NCBI GenBank assembly: GCA_948957135.1
Contig: CARDBT010000004.1
Span: 70,386 to 134,385 of the forward strand
Length of the DNA: 64,000 nucleotides
Direction: 5' to 3'
Origin: COE1 sp910588595
GTDB taxonomy: Bacteria; Bacillota; Clostridia; Lachnospirales; Lachnospiraceae
In this document: in pieces, positions 9,089-18,219 of the stretch
Layout of the letters: every line of letters starts with the position of its first letter
Position numbering within the stretch: the first letter of the stretch is position 1
Notes under the pieces: generated by a model
What the model was told of the DNA's origin: nothing
What the model saw: the letters and a program-made list of their open reading frames with translations, nothing else
Databases searched by the model: none
Translations under genes and position numbers: made by a program

Positions 9089-10447
9089 ATGGAGATACAG
9101 GATCAAATGGAACAGAGAACCAAGAAACCGATCGCAGCGATCGTAGGGCGCCCAAATGTGGGGAAATCGACGCTGTTTAATATGCTTGCAGGGGATAAGA
9201 TCTCGATCGTGAAGGATACGCCGGGGATCACCAGGGACCGGATTTATGCGGATGTGACCTGGCTGAACTGGAACTTCACTTTGATCGATACCGGCGGCAT
9301 TGAGCCCGACAGCAAGGACATTATTTTGTCGCAGATGCGCGAGCAGGCGCAGATCGCGATCGACACGGCGGATGTGATCATTTTTCTGGTCGATGTGCGT
9401 CAGGGGCTTGTGGATGCGGACTCGAAGGTGGCTGACATGCTTCGCAGGAGCCGCAAGCCGGTGGTGCTTGTCGTCAATAAAGTGGACAGTTTTGCCAAGA
9501 TGGAGGCGGATGTCTATGAATTCTACAATCTCGGTATCGGGGAACCATACCCGATCTCATCGGTCAACAAGCTGGGACTTGGAGAGATGCTCGATGCCGT
9601 GACGGCGCTGTTTGACAAGGAGGCGCTGACGGAGGAGGACGACGACAGACCGCGGGTTGCCATTGTCGGAAAACCCAATGTCGGAAAATCGTCCATTATC
9701 AATAAGATTGCCGGTGAGGAGCGCGTGATCGTGTCCGATATCGCAGGTACGACCAGGGACGCGATCGACACGGAGATCATGTACAATGACAGAGAGTATG
9801 TGTTTATCGATACGGCAGGACTCCGCAGGAAAAATAAGATCAAAGAAGAGCTCGAGCGCTTCATGATCATCCGCACCGTGAGCGCGGTGGAGCGCGCCGA
9901 TGTGGTGGTGCTGGTGATCGATGCGGTGGAGGGCGTCACGGAACAGGACGCCAAGATCGCCGGGATCGCACACGACAGAGGAAAGGGTATCATCATCGCG
10001 GTAAACAAGTGGGACGCGATCGAAAAGGACGACAAGACGATCTATCGCTTTACAGAAAAAGTGCGCAGTACACTGTCTTTCATGCTGTATGCGGAGATCG
10101 TATTCATATCCGCGGTCACGGGACAGCGGCTGAACAAACTGTTTGAGACGATCGACATGGTGATCGAAAACCAGTCTCTGCGCATCTCGACAGGTGTTGT
10201 CAATGAGATCGTCACGGAGGCGGTAGCGCTCCAACAGCCGCCATCGGACAAAGGAAAGCGCCTCAAGATCTTCTACACGACACAGGCAGGCGTGAAACCG
10301 CCGACGTTTGTGGTGTTTGTCAACGACAAAGAACTGATGCATTTTTCATACACCAGATACCTTGAAAATAAGATCAGGGAGACGTTTGGTTTCAGGGGAA
10401 CCCCGCTGAAATTCATCATCAGGGAGCGCAAAGAGGACAAGAAATAA
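9089..10447 (+). CDS. der: Ribosome-associated GTPase Der (EngA)
   Basis: 452 residues, the usual length. Der has two consecutive G domains and a KH-like C-terminal domain and acts in maturation of the 50S ribosomal subunit. Both P-loops are seen (GRPNVGKST near residue 20 and GKPNVGKSS near 195), as are DTPG/DTAG switch motifs and two NKxD motifs (NKVD, NKWD). An alternative start is the ATG at 9107, which has AGGA five bases upstream; either would leave the first G domain intact. It lies in a co-directional cluster DUF512-der-plsY-gpsA. Confidence 0.96.
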   Translation: MEIQDQMEQRTKKPIAAIVGRPNVGKSTLFNMLAGDKISIVKDTPGITRDRIYADVTWLNWNFTLIDTGGIEPDSKDIILSQMREQAQIAIDTADVIIFLVDVRQGLVDADSKVADMLRRSRKPVVLVVNKVDSFAKMEADVYEFYNLGIGEPYPISSVNKLGLGEMLDAVTALFDKEALTEEDDDRPRVAIVGKPNVGKSSIINKIAGEERVIVSDIAGTTRDAIDTEIMYNDREYVFIDTAGLRRKNKIKEELERFMIIRTVSAVERADVVVLVIDAVEGVTEQDAKIAGIAHDRGKGIIIAVNKWDAIEKDDKTIYRFTEKVRSTLSFMLYAEIVFISAVTGQRLNKLFETIDMVIENQSLRISTGVVNEIVTEAVALQQPPSDKGKRLKIFYTTQAGVKPPTFVVFVNDKELMHFSYTRYLENKIRETFGFRGTPLKFIIRERKEDKK

Positions 10448-10506
10448 ATCATAATCAAAAATCATAAAATCAAAAAAATCATAATAAGAAAGGTCGTATT
10501 TGGAAA

Positions 10507-11154
10507 ATGATTCGGTTGGTATGCTTGTTGATCGGTTATATTTTCGGCTGTTTTCAGACGTCGTACATCTACGGGAAGCTGCACGGCATTGATATCAGAC
10601 AGCATGGGAGCGGCAATGCGGGAACGACAAACTCCCTCCGTGTCCTCGGGAAAAAGGCGGGCGCGATCGTACTGCTCTGCGATATCCTCAAGACAGGGCT
10701 TGCCATGACGGTTGTGAGACTGCTGTTTCGGGCACAGTACGGCGATATCTCGTATCTGCTTGTGATCTATGCGGCAGCGGGAGCGATCCTGGGACACAAT
10801 TTTCCTTTTTATCTGGGCTTTAAGGGCGGAAAGGGGATCGCCTGCACAGCGGGACTCGTGATCTTTTTCCACCCGTATATGCTCATTCCGCAGGTCATCA
10901 CTTTTTTCGGGATCTTCTTTGCGACGCATTACGTGTCACTGGGCTCGCTGGTGGTGGAGATCGTGCTGATCGCGGAGATGGTCATCTTCGGACAGATGGG
11001 AGTGTGGGGAATGGATCAGGCGGCGTTAAATGAACTCTACCTCGTGACGGTACTGCTGGCGCTGCTCGCCTTTTGGGGACACCGCGCCAACATTAAGCGG
11101 CTGATACATAAAGAGGAGAGAAAGACGTATATTAACAAGAGAGAAGAGCGATGA
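10507..11154 (+). CDS. plsY: Acyl-phosphate:glycerol-3-phosphate acyltransferase PlsY
   Basis: 215 residues with five to six hydrophobic segments. PlsY acylates glycerol 3-phosphate from acyl phosphate at the membrane, the first step of phospholipid synthesis. Conserved motifs are visible: HGSGNAGTTNSLR (residues ~34-47), GHNFPFYLGFKGGKG (~98-113), and the C-terminal GHRANIKRL. The next gene, gpsA, makes its substrate. The C-terminal tail is basic. The stop overlaps the first in-frame ATG (11151) of the following frame, but gpsA probably starts at 11232. Confidence 0.96.
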   Translation: MIRLVCLLIGYIFGCFQTSYIYGKLHGIDIRQHGSGNAGTTNSLRVLGKKAGAIVLLCDILKTGLAMTVVRLLFRAQYGDISYLLVIYAAAGAILGHNFPFYLGFKGGKGIACTAGLVIFFHPYMLIPQVITFFGIFFATHYVSLGSLVVEIVLIAEMVIFGQMGVWGMDQAALNELYLVTVLLALLAFWGHRANIKRLIHKEERKTYINKREER

Positions 11155-11231
11155 GGACGGGGATGATCCCGGGCAGATGCAGAGAAAATATACGGCAAAA
11201 TGATGCAATAAAGGAAAGGGTGGTGTGCCAT

Positions 11232-12254
11232 ATGGCAAGGATAGGAATGATCGGAGCAGGCAGCTGGGGAATCGCACTGACGGTGCTGCTGCACAACAAC
11301 GGACATGACATCACGGTGTGGTCAGCATTGAAGGATGAGATCGACATGCTTGGCAGGGAGCATGAGCATAAGGACAAACTTCCGGGGGTGAAGCTCGCGG
11401 ACGATATCGTGTTCACGACAGCGCTTGCAGAAGCCGTGAAAGAAAAGGATATTCTGGTACTTGCAGTGCCTTCCTCGTTCACAAGGGCAACGGCATGCAG
11501 CATGAAAGAATGCGTGGCAGAAGGACAGATCATCGTGAATGTGGCAAAAGGGATCGAGGAGTCCTCGCTGATGACGCTCTCACAGGTGATCGAGGATGAG
11601 ATACCGCAGGCGGATGTGGCGGTTTTGTCGGGGCCGTCCCACGCGGAGGAGGTCGGCAAGTGTATTCCCACCACGATCGTGGTCGGTGCAAAGACCAGAA
11701 AGACGGCGGAATCTATCCAGTCAGTATTCATGAGTGATGTGTTTCGGGTGTACACCAGTCCGGATGTGCTCGGCATCGAGCTTGGCGCGGCGCTCAAGAA
11801 TGTGGTCGCCCTGGCGGCAGGCATCGCGGACGGACTCGGCTATGGCGACAACACAAAGGCGGCGCTCATCACGCGCGGCATCACGGAGATCGCAAGGCTT
11901 GGCATGGAGATGGGCGGCAGGTTCGAGACATTCTGCGGGCTGTCCGGCATCGGCGATCTGATCGTGACTTGCGCGAGCATGCACAGCCGCAACCGGCGTG
12001 CCGGGATCCTCATCGGACAGGGCAGGACGATGGAGGAGGCGATGGAGGAGGTCAAGATGGTGGTCGAGGGCGTGTTCTCTGCAAAGGCGGCGATGCGGCT
12101 GGCAGAAAAATATCATGTCGAACTGCCGATCATAGAGCAGGTGAACGAGGTGCTGTTTCATGGCAAGACGGCGGCGGCGGCAGTTAAGGATCTGATGATA
12201 CGCGACAAGAAGATCGAGATCGCGCACGATGAGGAGTGGGGTGAGGTCAATTGA
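11232..12254 (+). CDS. gpsA: Glycerol-3-phosphate dehydrogenase [NAD(P)+]
   Basis: 340 residues, standard length. It reduces dihydroxyacetone phosphate to sn-glycerol 3-phosphate, feeding PlsY encoded just upstream. The N-terminal dinucleotide-binding motif GAGSWGIAL begins at residue 7. The catalytic-lysine region is GAALKNVVALAAG, and the C-terminal domain carries GLSGIGDLIVTC and SRNRR. The start at 11232 was chosen because the Rossmann fold begins directly after it and GGAAAGGGTGGTG precedes it; an upstream ATG at 11151 would add 27 unrelated residues. Confidence 0.96.
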   Translation: MARIGMIGAGSWGIALTVLLHNNGHDITVWSALKDEIDMLGREHEHKDKLPGVKLADDIVFTTALAEAVKEKDILVLAVPSSFTRATACSMKECVAEGQIIVNVAKGIEESSLMTLSQVIEDEIPQADVAVLSGPSHAEEVGKCIPTTIVVGAKTRKTAESIQSVFMSDVFRVYTSPDVLGIELGAALKNVVALAAGIADGLGYGDNTKAALITRGITEIARLGMEMGGRFETFCGLSGIGDLIVTCASMHSRNRRAGILIGQGRTMEEAMEEVKMVVEGVFSAKAAMRLAEKYHVELPIIEQVNEVLFHGKTAAAAVKDLMIRDKKIEIAHDEEWGEVN

Positions 12255-12352
12255 AGGACAAACCTGACGAGGCTGTACGATCGGACAGAGGGAGAGCGGT
12301 TTAGAAAGGAAAAAAGCGATGGGAGTTAGCTCGTTTTGAAAGGAATTTTGCT

Positions 12353-12526
12353 ATGGAAAATGCAAAGGCGTGGGAGTATGCGATCGGTATTGTGCAATTA
12401 GACGGAATAAAACCATCTGATGATTTTCTTGAACTTGTCGATAAAGAAAAAAAAGGCGAGATGACAGGGGATGATATCCGTAGGGTACTTTACAAGAAAT
12501 ATAAAGTTGTCGAGGGGAAATCATAA
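12353..12526 (+). CDS. VbhA-like antitoxin, partner of Fic
   Basis: 57 residues, small and helical, preceded by AAAGGAATTTTGCT. It has the VbhA antitoxin pattern (AIGIVQLDGIKPSDDFLEL, residues 10-28) followed by KGEMTGDDIRRVLYKKY. In this family an (S/T)xxxE(G/N) motif blocks ATP binding in the partner Fic protein. Here the corresponding stretch reads I-V-Q-L-D-G, so the Ser/Thr is replaced by Ile and the Glu by Asp. Its stop codon overlaps the Fic start by one base (TAATG), implying translational coupling. The pair is more AT-rich than the gpsA and moxR genes around it. Confidence 0.8.
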   Translation: MENAKAWEYAIGIVQLDGIKPSDDFLELVDKEKKGEMTGDDIRRVLYKKYKVVEGKS

Positions 12527-13191
12527 TGCGCGATCCGTATTTCTATGATGACTGCGATATCCTGAAAAATAATATGGGGATTAAGAATAGTGCGGCTTTG
12601 GATCTGGCAGAAGTGGAATTTGCCTGCAATGCGATTCATGAACTTGCGTATGAGCCGTTAATGGGTGATTACAATTTTGAACTTTACTGTAAAATGCACT
12701 TTCACATTTTTAGGGATCTTTATGATTGGGCAGGCATTCCCCGGACTGTATCTATGGAAAAGCAAGAAGCTATATTAGGGTATATGTCTATAGAATATGC
12801 GCAGCCAGAAGAGATTGCAGAGCAGACCGGATATGTTTTGGATAGAATGAATCGCAGAAACTGGGGAGAGATGGATATTTCTGAACAGGCGGAATTTCTT
12901 TCACAGGATATGGCTGATTTATGGAAAGTGCATTGTTTTAGGGAGGGAAATACAAGAGTTACAATCACATTTGTCTGTCAATTTGCGGATGATCATGGTA
13001 TGCCTATTGACAGAAAATTGTTTGAAGAAAATGCTGGTTATACTAGAATTGCTCTGGTGGCAGCCTCCGCAGTTTTTCAAGATGCAGATTTTAGAAAAAT
13101 GGAGTATCTTGTTAAGATTGTAAGAGATAGTTTGGAAAGAGGACGAACCTCACAAGGAAGATGGCGAAATCCTGGGGAGGGCGAAAAGTAA
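12526..13191 (+). CDS. Fic/DOC family protein (toxin of VbhA/Fic pair)
   Basis: 221 residues. Fic enzymes transfer AMP or other nucleotides to target proteins. The core motif reads HCFREGNTRVTI (H136 to I147), against the canonical HPFxEGNGRxxR. The catalytic His, Phe, Glu, Gly-Asn and first Arg are kept, but Pro is Cys, the second Gly is Thr and the second Arg is Ile. GNTR forms are common in one Fic subgroup, so the protein may still be active. It is coupled to the antitoxin upstream. Lower G+C than its neighbours suggests horizontal acquisition between gpsA and the moxR operon. Confidence 0.88.
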   Translation: MRDPYFYDDCDILKNNMGIKNSAALDLAEVEFACNAIHELAYEPLMGDYNFELYCKMHFHIFRDLYDWAGIPRTVSMEKQEAILGYMSIEYAQPEEIAEQTGYVLDRMNRRNWGEMDISEQAEFLSQDMADLWKVHCFREGNTRVTITFVCQFADDHGMPIDRKLFEENAGYTRIALVAASAVFQDADFRKMEYLVKIVRDSLERGRTSQGRWRNPGEGEK

Positions 13192-13411
13192 ATCACAAAT
13201 GATACTGGCAGCTGCTTTTCAAATATTTAGCTGAACAGATGGAGAGGCTGAAACGCTCTGCAAAAGGAGCACATTATGGAGGAAAGAGAAGAGAGCGGCA
13301 GAATCAAAGTAGAATGCTCTGCTTTTAAACCGCTGTGATCAGTTTCCGTCTCTGACAGACGGGTACAATGGATAAAGTAAAACATAATATTTAAGAAAGG
13401 AAACATACAAA

Positions 13412-14227
13412 ATGGCAAACACAGAATTTAACAGCACACGGGATTACGTGGCAAGCGAGGAGCTGCTCGCGAGTGTCAATGTGGCGATCGCGCTGCAGAA
13501 GCCGCTCCTGATCAAGGGAGAGCCGGGCACAGGGAAGACGATGCTCGCCCAGGCAGTCGCGAATTCCCTCGGCAGGAAACTGATCATATGGAACATCAAG
13601 TCCACGACAAAAGCGCAGGATGGACTGTACATGTACGACACGATCCAGAGACTTTATGACGGGCAGTTTGGCGTGGAGGGTGTCGACGATATCGCGCGGT
13701 ACATCAAACTCGGAAAGCTCGGCGAAGCGTTTGAGAGCGACGAGCAGGTGATCCTGCTCATCGACGAGATCGACAAGGCGGATCTGGAATTTCCCAATGA
13801 CCTGCTGTGGGAGCTCGACCAGATGGAATTTTATATCCATGAGACCAAGCGCACCGTCAAGGCAAAACACAGACCGATCGTGATCATCACGTCGAACGCC
13901 GAGAAGGAGCTTCCCGACGCCTTTTTGAGAAGGTGCATCTTCCACTACATTGATTTTCCGAACGCGGATCTGATGGAGGAGATCATCAGGACGCACTACC
14001 CCGATGTAGAAGAGAATCTCATGAAGAGTGCGATGCAGGTATTTTATGATATCCGTTCCCTGCGCGATGTGCGCAAGAAGCCGAGCACCTCGGAGCTTAT
14101 CGACTGGATCAACGCGCTGCAGATCGGCGGCATCCCGGCGGACACGCTGCGGTCAAAACTCCCGTTTGTCGGCGTGGTCGTGAAAAAGGACGAGGATCTG
14201 GAGACGGTGCGGCAGGAGATCCATTGA
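13412..14227 (+). CDS. MoxR-family AAA+ ATPase
   Basis: 271 residues, a compact AAA+ module. Walker A is GEPGTGKT (residues 36-43) and Walker B is VILLIDEID (D118/E119), with ITSNAEKELPDAFLRRC as sensor/arginine-finger region. MoxR ATPases act as chaperones that mature or remodel partners together with a VWA-domain protein, and such a protein is encoded directly downstream (71 bp). Ribosome site AAGAAAGGAAAC. The 220 bp upstream contain no supported gene. Confidence 0.92.
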   Translation: MANTEFNSTRDYVASEELLASVNVAIALQKPLLIKGEPGTGKTMLAQAVANSLGRKLIIWNIKSTTKAQDGLYMYDTIQRLYDGQFGVEGVDDIARYIKLGKLGEAFESDEQVILLIDEIDKADLEFPNDLLWELDQMEFYIHETKRTVKAKHRPIVIITSNAEKELPDAFLRRCIFHYIDFPNADLMEEIIRTHYPDVEENLMKSAMQVFYDIRSLRDVRKKPSTSELIDWINALQIGGIPADTLRSKLPFVGVVVKKDEDLETVRQEIH

Positions 14228-14297
14228 GATTTGGCAGGGAAACTGTGAGAATGACAGTAGTGTCATAAGGACAGTGTACATGAAATGAGGGAAAAGC

Positions 14298-15500
14298 ATG
14301 TTTTCTAAATTTTTCTACACATTGAAAGAAAAAGGGCTCGAGGTCTCATTGAGCGAGTGGCTGGACTTGCAGGAAGCGCTTGACAAGGGACTGTGCGAGA
14401 GCTCGCTGACACAGTTTTACTATGTGGCGAGGATGATACTGGTGAAGAGCGAGACAGAGTTTGACAAGTTCGACATGGCATTTGAGGAGTGTTTTAAGGG
14501 CGTGAAGACCGAGACGGAGGTCGGAAAAAATATGCTGCGGTGGCTCGACAAGTCCGATATGCTGGAGCTTGCCCACGAGGAGGCGAGGAATCACCTGAAC
14601 CAGGTCGAGGATATCCAGGTGGACAAGGACGATGTGGAGGAGAAGTTCAAACAGCGTCTGAAAGACCAGAATGAGGAACACAACGGCGGAAGCTTCTGGA
14701 TCGGAACGATGGGAAAGACCTCTTTTGGAAATATGGGCGGAAATGTGGGCGGTGTGCGCGTCGGCGGCCAGACGGGCTACCAGTCGGCATTTTCCGTCGT
14801 GGGTGCGCGCAAGTACCGGGATTTCAGGGACGACAAGGTGATCGACAACCGCCAGTTCCAGATGGCGCTGCGGCGGCTGCGCCAGTTTTCCACAAAGCTC
14901 GATATCCCCAAGTCGGAGCTTGACATCGACGAGACGATCGACAAGACCTGCAACAACGGCGGGTATCTCCAGATCGAGATGATGAAGCCGCGCAAAAATG
15001 CGGTGAAGCTCCTGCTTTTGATGGATTCCGGCGGAACGATGATCCCGTATACGAGTCTGATGAACGATCTGTTCCAGTCCGTGAACAAGTCCAACCACTA
15101 TAAGGATGTGAAAGTCTACTATTTTCACAACTGCATCTATTCCAAGCTGTATAAGACACCGGAGTGCGAGAACGGCGACTGGATCGATACCGAGTGGATG
15201 TTCCGCAATGTGGGCAGCGACTACAAGGTGATCATTGTCGGCGACGCGGCGATGGCGCCGGAGGAGCTGTACTCAAACACAGGTAACTACAGGGGGCCAA
15301 ACGGCGGGCTGTCCGGTTTTGAGTGGCTGCAGCTGATGAAACGGCACTACAAAAAGATCGTGTGGATGAATCCTAAGATGGCACCGGGCCGCGCGCCGTG
15401 GCGTGAGGCGGAGACTGCGGTGAAAGAGATATTTCCTATGTACAAGCTCACGGTAAAAGGCTTGAACGAGGCGATGGTCAAACTGATGGCAAATAAATGA
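14298..15500 (+). CDS. VWA-domain (CoxE-like) partner of MoxR
   Basis: 400 residues. The N-terminal half is helical and charged; a Gly-rich segment (GNMGGNVGGVRVGG, near residues 143-156) precedes a VWA-like domain whose metal-binding motif reads LLMDSGGTM (near residue 240), a variant of DxSxS with Gly in place of the second Ser. The C-terminus has WMNPKMAPGRAPW. With the ATPase just upstream it forms the standard MoxR/VWA pair. A client protein is not evident; the next gene product (15554) is a candidate by position only. Confidence 0.88.
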   Translation: MFSKFFYTLKEKGLEVSLSEWLDLQEALDKGLCESSLTQFYYVARMILVKSETEFDKFDMAFEECFKGVKTETEVGKNMLRWLDKSDMLELAHEEARNHLNQVEDIQVDKDDVEEKFKQRLKDQNEEHNGGSFWIGTMGKTSFGNMGGNVGGVRVGGQTGYQSAFSVVGARKYRDFRDDKVIDNRQFQMALRRLRQFSTKLDIPKSELDIDETIDKTCNNGGYLQIEMMKPRKNAVKLLLLMDSGGTMIPYTSLMNDLFQSVNKSNHYKDVKVYYFHNCIYSKLYKTPECENGDWIDTEWMFRNVGSDYKVIIVGDAAMAPEELYSNTGNYRGPNGGLSGFEWLQLMKRHYKKIVWMNPKMAPGRAPWREAETAVKEIFPMYKLTVKGLNEAMVKLMANK

Positions 15501-15553
15501 TCGGACGGATCAACGAGTAAAAGGGAAATGAAGTACGGGGAGAGGGCGAAGAT

Positions 15554-16024
15554 ATGGAAAAGAAGGCACCTGAGAAAAAGGTACATCTGCGGGAGGGTGA
15601 TGTATTTTATGTCTACGACAAGAGGATCAACAAATGTGTCAGGGAGGACTGTGAGGGGATCGTCAAATACGGTCTGACACTCCAGGTAAACATGCAGAAC
15701 GGCGACACACTCAATACGTATGAATGCAATAAATGCCACATGAAGTACACGGCATATCCCAATTATGTGCGTCTGACAGAGACAAAGCAGCTGGTTATAT
15801 ACAATCAGGAAGCGGTGGATGCCTGTGACAGAAAGCGCGCTGCAGATGCCGCAAAGCAGGCGGCGCGCGAGAAAAAGAAAAGGGCGCTTGCGGGGAAAGC
15901 CGGCAGTGCACGCAAGGAGGGCGGCACACGCGGCGCTGCGCGCAAGGCGAAGGGCGGCACAGACACGGATGGCAGGGCGCGCAATGGGAAAGCGCATCCG
16001 CAGACAGGGTATCGCAAAAAATAG
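15554..16024 (+). CDS. Hypothetical protein: Cys-containing N-domain and basic Ala/Lys/Arg-rich tail
   Basis: 156 residues. The N-terminal ~90 residues contain CVREDC and a CNKCHMKY knuckle, suggesting zinc binding. The C-terminal ~65 residues are low-complexity and very basic (AAREKKKRALAGKAG, TRGAARKAKGG), typical of nucleic-acid or ribosome contact, or of a disordered anchor. GGGGAGAGGGCG is the ribosome site. It is the last gene before a terminator and belongs with the MoxR/VWA pair by spacing (53 bp). Function not recognised. Confidence 0.75.
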   Translation: MEKKAPEKKVHLREGDVFYVYDKRINKCVREDCEGIVKYGLTLQVNMQNGDTLNTYECNKCHMKYTAYPNYVRLTETKQLVIYNQEAVDACDRKRAADAAKQAAREKKKRALAGKAGSARKEGGTRGAARKAKGGTDTDGRARNGKAHPQTGYRKK

Positions 16025-16040
16025 AATAGAGAACAGGATA

Positions 16041-16083
16041 AAGAATCATAACCGGAAAAAGGATCGTTATGGTTCTTTTTTTG
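16041..16083 (+). terminator. Terminator of the MoxR/VWA operon
   Basis: Stem AGAATCATAACC / GTTATGGTTCT with a purine-rich loop, followed by TTTTTTT. Confidence 0.85.
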
Positions 16084-16205
16084 TGCAGGAATGCATAGGT
16101 TTAAGTAGATCATCTAAATTCACTGGCAAGTACGCAGATGCACAGACTTGCAGGCAGGGTTAGACAACGCTAATCAATTATCAAAGAACAGGAAAGGGGA
16201 ATACC

Positions 16206-17708
16206 ATGAGCCAGCTTGATGCAAATCAGGAATTTAATCTATACAGGGATATCAGCCAGCGCACTGGCGGGGAGATCTATGTAGGAGTGGTGGGACCGGT
16301 TCGGACGGGAAAATCCACTTTTATAAAGCGCTTTATGGATCTGATGGTGCTGCCGCAGATCGAGAATGAGCACGAGAGGACACGCACACAGGACGAACTG
16401 CCGCAGAGCAGCGGCGGACGCACGATCACGACGACAGAGCCCAAGTTTATCCCGAAGGAGGCAGCCCAGATCGAGATCAGCGACGGTATCAATGTCAAGG
16501 TGCGGCTGATCGACTGTGTGGGGTATATGGTCGACGGCGCCGCGGGGCACATGGAGGAGGACGTGGAACGCATGGTAAAGACACCGTGGTCCAGGGAGGA
16601 GATACCGTTCACGCAGGCGGCGGAGATCGGCACGCGGAAAGTGATCCAGGATCACTCGACGATCGGCATCGTAGTCACCACGGATGGGAGCTTCGGCGAG
16701 ATACCGCGGAGTGCCTACAAGCCTGCGGAGGAGCAGACCATCACGGAGCTCAAGGAACTCGGAAAGCCGTTTGTGGTGCTAGTCAACACGACCAAACCGT
16801 ATTCCGACGAGGCAAAAAATATCGCTGCGGAGTTGGAAAAGAAACATGAGATCAAGGCGATCCCCGTCAACATCGAACAGCTCCGGCGCGATGACATCAC
16901 GATGATACTAGAGCAGATCATGTACGAGTTTCCGGTGTCCGTGATCGAGTTCTACACGCCCAAGTGGATGGATATCATGGAGATCGACAATCCCATGAAA
17001 AAAGAAGTGATCGAGAAGCTGCACGTCATCATGGATAAGGTCAGGACGGTGCGCGACCTGGTGGAGAAGGATTTCAGCCAGCTGCTTGAGAAGGACAGTG
17101 AGTATATCAGGCGCTGTAAGTACGACCAGGTGAACATCGCAGACGGTTCCGCCGCCTTCTTGCTCGAGGGGGACACGAAATATTACTACGAGCTGCTGAG
17201 CTCCATGACAGGGGAAAACATATCGGGCGAGTACCAGCTGATGCAGCTGCTGTCAAGCCTGGCTGACATGAAGCGCGAGTACAAGAAAGTGCTCAATGCA
17301 CTCGAGAGCGTTCGCCAGAAAGGGTACGGTGTCGTCACACCGGAGCGCGACGAGATCATGCTGGATAATCCGACACTGATCAAGCACGGCAACAAATACG
17401 GTGTGAAGATCAAGGCGCAGAGCCCTTCGATCCACATGATCAAGGCAAATATCGAGACTGAGATCGCGCCGATCGTCGGTACGCAGCAGCAGGCGCAGGA
17501 TCTGATCGGATATATCTCGGACGCGGAGACCTCCAAGGAGGGCATCTGGGAGACGAACATCTTTGGCAAGACCGTGGAGCAGCTGGTCAATGACGGCATC
17601 ACGAGCAAAGTCTCCATGATCGGTGAGGAGAGCCAGATCAAACTGCAGGATACCATGCAGAAGATCGTCAACGACTCCAACGGGGGGATGGTCTGCATCA
17701 TTATTTAG
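16206..17708 (+). CDS. spoIVA: Stage IV sporulation protein A (spore coat ATPase)
   Basis: 500 residues (about 492 in Bacillus). SpoIVA is a TRAFAC-class ATPase that polymerises on the forespore outer membrane as the base layer of the coat. The Walker A GPVRTGKST is at residues 30-38; GRTITTTEPKFIP and LIDCVGYMVDGA are further hallmarks, and the C-terminus ends with the conserved short hydrophobic tail (MVCIII). The ribosome site is GGAAAGGGG. Its presence shows the organism, or a recent ancestor, makes endospores. Monocistronic; mother-cell sigma-E control is expected from the family, but I did not identify a certain promoter. Confidence 0.96.
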   Translation: MSQLDANQEFNLYRDISQRTGGEIYVGVVGPVRTGKSTFIKRFMDLMVLPQIENEHERTRTQDELPQSSGGRTITTTEPKFIPKEAAQIEISDGINVKVRLIDCVGYMVDGAAGHMEEDVERMVKTPWSREEIPFTQAAEIGTRKVIQDHSTIGIVVTTDGSFGEIPRSAYKPAEEQTITELKELGKPFVVLVNTTKPYSDEAKNIAAELEKKHEIKAIPVNIEQLRRDDITMILEQIMYEFPVSVIEFYTPKWMDIMEIDNPMKKEVIEKLHVIMDKVRTVRDLVEKDFSQLLEKDSEYIRRCKYDQVNIADGSAAFLLEGDTKYYYELLSSMTGENISGEYQLMQLLSSLADMKREYKKVLNALESVRQKGYGVVTPERDEIMLDNPTLIKHGNKYGVKIKAQSPSIHMIKANIETEIAPIVGTQQQAQDLIGYISDAETSKEGIWETNIFGKTVEQLVNDGITSKVSMIGEESQIKLQDTMQKIVNDSNGGMVCIII

Positions 17709-17894
17709 GATCTGTATTCAGGTATTGAGGGATGAGCGATGCGGATCTGATCCAGAATATGAAAAACAGGTTGACATGTGTGACTTATCAATGCTGTAGT
17801 TGCAGCACAGGAGAGGTTGCATGTGTCAGCCTTTTTGCGTGGGATCCAGCAACCTATTTGCACACAAAATGCTAAAGTGCAAGCTTTTTGGCGC

Positions 17895-17932
17895 ACGTTT
17901 TTCACTACTTTTATTGACGAGTGAACAGTAAT
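17895..17932. repeat. Degenerate dispersed repeat, copy a
   Basis: The stretch with GCGCACGTTTTTCACT and TTGACGAGTGAACAG resembles 24903-24957 (GCGCACGCTTTTCACT, TTGACGACTGAACAG). Its end GTGAACAGTAAT looks like a terminal repeat of the MITE-like family inserted right after it, so it may be the remains of an older copy. Confidence 0.6.
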
Positions 17933-17938
17933 GTGGGA

Positions 17939-18071
17939 GTTACTGTTCACACAGGACTTAGCATTTACTGCTAAGTCCGTACGAAAACGTTCATCCAACA
18001 AGCAAAAATCCATTTGCGAAGCAAATTTTGCATGGATTTTTGCCTGTTACTGGAACGGAGCGAACAGTAAC
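17939..18071. mobile_element. MITE-like structured repeat, copy 2
   Basis: A 133-bp element. Its termini GTTACTGTTC / GAACAGTAAC are perfect 10-bp inverted repeats, flanked by ATGTGGGA (17931-17938) and ATATGGGA (18072-18079), a 7/8 matching 8-bp duplication. Inside lie a perfect hairpin GGACTTAGCA/TGCTAAGTCC followed by CGT, and a perfect stem CAAAAATCCAT/ATGGATTTTTG enclosing TTGC-GAA-GCAA. Order and spacing match the element at 7475-7609. It occupies part of the ~510-bp gap between spoIVA and cdd. Confidence 0.85.
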
Positions 18072-18111
18072 ATATGGGATCAAACAGTAGATGAGCTGGT
18101 TTATAAACTTC

Positions 18112-18140
18112 TTTCATTTATGATAATGATATGCTATAAT
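18112..18140 (+). promoter_or_regulatory. Probable cdd promoter
   Basis: TATAAT at 18135-18140 preceded at 17 bases by a weak -35 (TTTCAT), about 80 bases before the cdd ATG. Confidence 0.5.
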
Positions 18141-18219
18141 GTAGACAGCACAGCAGTGTTTTCGAAAAGCTGGATCAACGATGGACAGATAAGTCCATTG
18201 TCATAAAGGGAGTATAAGT

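Noticed and set aside
13227..13411. Small ORFs between fic and moxR
   Set aside because: Two tiny overlapping frames (20-33 codons) without conservation evidence; AAAGGAG before one of them is not enough.
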